Assembly: GCA_945871335.1 (NCBI GenBank)
Contig: CAMBWM010000125.1
Coordinates: 1 to 6,655, forward strand
Length of the DNA: 6,655 bases
From: Polaromonas sp. YR568
GTDB taxonomy: Bacteria; Pseudomonadota; Gammaproteobacteria; Burkholderiales; Burkholderiaceae
Direction of reading: 5' to 3'
Made by a program: the position numbers and the translations under genes. Every line of letters begins with the position of its first letter. Within the stretch, counting starts at the first letter, position 1. The notes below the pieces were generated by a model. The model had not been told where the DNA came from. It did not search any database and was given only the letters and a program-made list of their open reading frames with translations. This document shows positions 5,396 to 6,655 of this stretch, one piece after another.

Positions 5396-6085
5396 TCAGT
5401 CGCGCTCGCCGCCAAAGATGCCCAGCAAAGACAGCAGGCTCTGAAAAACATTGAACAGGCTCAGGTAAAGGCCGAGCGTGGCGGTGATGTAGTTGGTCTC
5501 GCCGCCGTCAATGATGCGCTTGAGGTCATACAAGATGAAGGCGCTGAAGATGCCGATGGCCAGCATGCTGATCACGATCATGCCGGTCGAAGAAGCAACA
5601 AAGGCGTTGATGATGGCGCCAACCATCAGCAGCACGGCGCCCACGGTGAGCCACTTGCCCATGCCCGACAGGTCGCGCTTGATCACGGTGGCCAGGCTGG
5701 CCATAGCGAAGAACACGCCGGCAGTGCCGCCGAAGGCCGTCATGATCAGGTCAGAGCCGTTTTTGAAACCCAACACCATGGCGATCATGCGTGAGAGCAT
5801 CAGGCCCATGAAGAAGGTGAAGGCCAGCAACACGGGCACGCCGGCTGCCGAGTTTTTGGTTTTTTCAATGGCGTAGATGAATCCGAAGGCACCCACCAAA
5901 AAAACCACCAGGCCAACCATGCCCGACAGCGCTGCTGTGATGCCGGTTGCCACACCGACCCAGGCGCCCAGCACAGTGGGCAGCAGGCTCAGAGCCAGCA
6001 GCAAGTAGGTATTGCGCAGCACTTTGTTGCGCTCGGCCAAATTGATGGCTTGGCCGTAGTCCAGGGTTTGTACGTTGTCGTTCAT
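5396..6085 (-). CDS. yccA: Bax inhibitor-1/YccA-family inner-membrane protein
   Basis: A 229-residue polytopic protein of the Bax inhibitor-1 (TMBIM/UPF0005) family. Seven hydrophobic segments are visible at about 27-43, 50-71, 81-98, 112-131, 144-163, 166-187 and 200-224. Closest by memory is E. coli YccA (219 aa), sharing NKVLRNTY near the first helix, an FGGTAGVFF segment, and GGETNYI-ATLGLYLSLFN at the last helix. YccA is a substrate and modulator of the membrane protease FtsH; other family members are pH-gated calcium channels. The first Asp of the proposed di-aspartate pH sensor could be D187 (LYDLKR), but Ser209 (LYLSLFN) stands where eukaryotic members have Asp in LYLD, so calcium-leak function should not be assumed. 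A strong GGAGGA precedes the ATG on the minus strand (6098-6093) with a seven-base gap. The gene is monocistronic: a terminator lies downstream and a divergent gene upstream. Other E. coli paralogues (YbhL) are alternative matches. Confidence 0.93.
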   Translation of the reverse strand: MNDNVQTLDYGQAINLAERNKVLRNTYLLLALSLLPTVLGAWVGVATGITAALSGMVGLVVFLVGAFGFIYAIEKTKNSAAGVPVLLAFTFFMGLMLSRMIAMVLGFKNGSDLIMTAFGGTAGVFFAMASLATVIKRDLSGMGKWLTVGAVLLMVGAIINAFVASSTGMIVISMLAIGIFSAFILYDLKRIIDGGETNYITATLGLYLSLFNVFQSLLSLLGIFGGERD

Positions 6086-6112
6086 AAAAATCCTCCGCGT
6101 TCGTTAGCACAA

Positions 6113-6131
6113 TGTCTGCTTTGTACAGACA
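6113..6131 (-). promoter_or_regulatory. Inverted repeat in the leader of the Bax inhibitor-1 gene
   Basis: TGTCTG (6113-6118) and CAGACA (6126-6131) form a perfect 6-bp inverted repeat around a seven-base spacer that includes TGTACA. It sits just downstream of the best -10 candidate for the minus-strand gene, so it would cover the start point or form the first hairpin of the leader RNA. It could be an operator; no regulator is known. Confidence 0.35.
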
Positions 6132-6136
6132 CCAGT

Positions 6137-6166
6137 ATTCTATGGACTTCCCGCCGGAAAGCGCAA
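6137..6166 (-). promoter_or_regulatory. Candidate sigma70-type promoter of the Bax inhibitor-1 gene
   Basis: On the minus strand, TAGAAT (6142-6137) matches five of six -10 bases, and TTGCGC (6166-6161) matches the TTG of the -35 box, with an 18-base spacer. Transcription would start near 6130, leaving a leader of about 45 bases that contains the Shine-Dalgarno site. The -35 half is weak. Confidence 0.45.
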
Positions 6167-6197
6167 ACTTTTTGAATTGGCGACCTATTTTTAATAA

Positions 6198-6272
6198 GGT
6201 TTTGGACTAAAAACCGCATTCTCCGCAGTTTGCCCTGCGCTGGACAGACTTGCGTATGCTTGGCGGTTTTAG
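6198..6272 (+). promoter_or_regulatory. Structured leader with two mutually exclusive stems before the GlcG/HbpS gene
   Basis: Three segments can pair in two ways. GGTTTT (6198-6203) can pair with AAAACC (6210-6215), closing a six-base loop. Alternatively AAAACCGC (6210-6217) can pair with GCGGTTTT (6263-6270); with one bulged A this extends to CTAAAA-CCGC/GCGGTTTTAG (6207-6272). A small hairpin, CGCAG/CTGCG (6224-6239), fits in the loop of the long stem. The long stem ends nine bases before the weak GGAAA ribosome site. No convincing promoter upstream of 6198 was found, so it is uncertain that all of this is transcribed. Confidence 0.3.
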
Positions 6273-6290
6273 ATTTCAATGGAAATTACC

Positions 6291-6655
6291 ATGCAAACCA
6301 AGCCAATCCTAGAGTTCACCGATGTCAAAAAAATAGCAGCAGCCGCTGAGGCTGAAGCGCTTCAAAATAACTGGGCCGTGAGCATTGCCATCGTGGACGA
6401 CGGCGGGCATTTGCTGTACTTGTCCCGGCTCGACGGGGCTTCACCACTGACCTCGCACATGGCGCCTGCCAAAGCCAATACGGCGGCTATGGGGCGGCGT
6501 GAAACCCGGATTTATGAAGAGTTGGTCAACAGCGGCCGAACTTCTTTTTTAAGTGCGCCGTATGTCGAAGGCCTGCTCGAGGGCGGTGTGCCCATCATGA
6601 AAGACGGCTTTTGTTTGGGCGCCGTTGGTGTGAGTGGCGTCAAATCAGCCGAAGA
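6291..6655 (+). CDS. GlcG/HbpS-family haem-binding-like protein, 3' end beyond the window
   Basis: The frame is open from ATG 6291 to the right edge, 121 complete residues. The pattern is that of the GlcG/HbpS (DUF336, 'haem-degrading') family, usually about 130-165 residues: an N-terminal helix with DVKKIAAAAEAEAL, strand and turn AIVDDGGHLLYLSRLDGA, the APAKANTAAMGRRET segment, LEGGVPI and GAVGVSGVKSAE, so nearly the whole domain is visible. Members include Streptomyces HbpS, an extracellular haem sensor, and GlcG of the glycolate locus, whose role is unclear. No signal peptide is present here, so it is probably cytoplasmic. An in-frame ATG at 6279 would add four residues; 6291 is preferred because GGAAA (6281-6285) precedes it and family members commonly begin M-x-TKP. 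The gene is divergent from the Bax inhibitor-1 gene and no partner is visible. The exact ligand cannot be told from this sequence. Confidence 0.9.
   Translation, partial: MQTKPILEFTDVKKIAAAAEAEALQNNWAVSIAIVDDGGHLLYLSRLDGASPLTSHMAPAKANTAAMGRRETRIYEELVNSGRTSFLSAPYVEGLLEGGVPIMKDGFCLGAVGVSGVKSAE

Noticed and set aside
5384..5876. Plus-strand frames opposite the Bax inhibitor-1 gene
   Set aside because: They are antisense to a clear seven-helix protein gene and include its terminator side; no family resemblance.
6082..6279. A 65-residue minus-strand frame across the right intergenic region
   Set aside because: It overlaps the start and ribosome site of the Bax inhibitor-1 gene, covers its promoter candidate, and has no recognisable features.

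Overview
The window looks like a chromosomal segment from a betaproteobacterium, most likely order Burkholderiales and probably family Comamonadaceae. This is judged from the protein sequences and the high-GC codon use of the core genes; no 16S or other marker is present. It holds eight protein genes, two of them cut by the window edges.

Left part (1-1170): A minus-strand gene for an exported TPR-like protein runs off the left edge; its start is at 527. Divergent from it are two tandem, nearly identical transcription units on the plus strand, 284 bp apart. Each has a conserved leader, a Shine-Dalgarno site, a very small secreted Lys-rich protein with two cysteines (43 and 50 aa), and its own strong hairpin terminator. 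This block is visibly more AT-rich than the rest and is the least ordinary part of the window.

Middle part (1174-5333): A compact plus-strand cluster reads surE (5'-nucleotidase), pcm (L-isoaspartyl methyltransferase, ATGA overlap with surE), nlpD (LysM/LytM-like lipoprotein, activator of septal amidase) and rlmD (23S rRNA m5U methyltransferase). The first three are the classical surE-pcm-nlpD stationary-phase and repair cluster. In enterobacteria and many other proteobacteria it is followed by rpoS; here rlmD takes that place. Both surE and rlmD have a -10-like hexamer exactly six bases before the ATG, which suggests leaderless transcripts.

Right part (5353-6655): A shared bidirectional terminator separates rlmD from a convergent minus-strand gene for a seven-helix Bax inhibitor-1/YccA-family membrane protein. 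Divergent from that gene, across a 205-bp intergenic region with several inverted repeats, begins a GlcG/HbpS-family (haem-binding-like) gene that is cut by the right edge.

I saw no tRNA, rRNA, CRISPR array, transposase or phage gene. No defence or other multi-gene novel system is evident. The best candidates for something undescribed are the duplicated small secreted proteins and two structured intergenic leaders.
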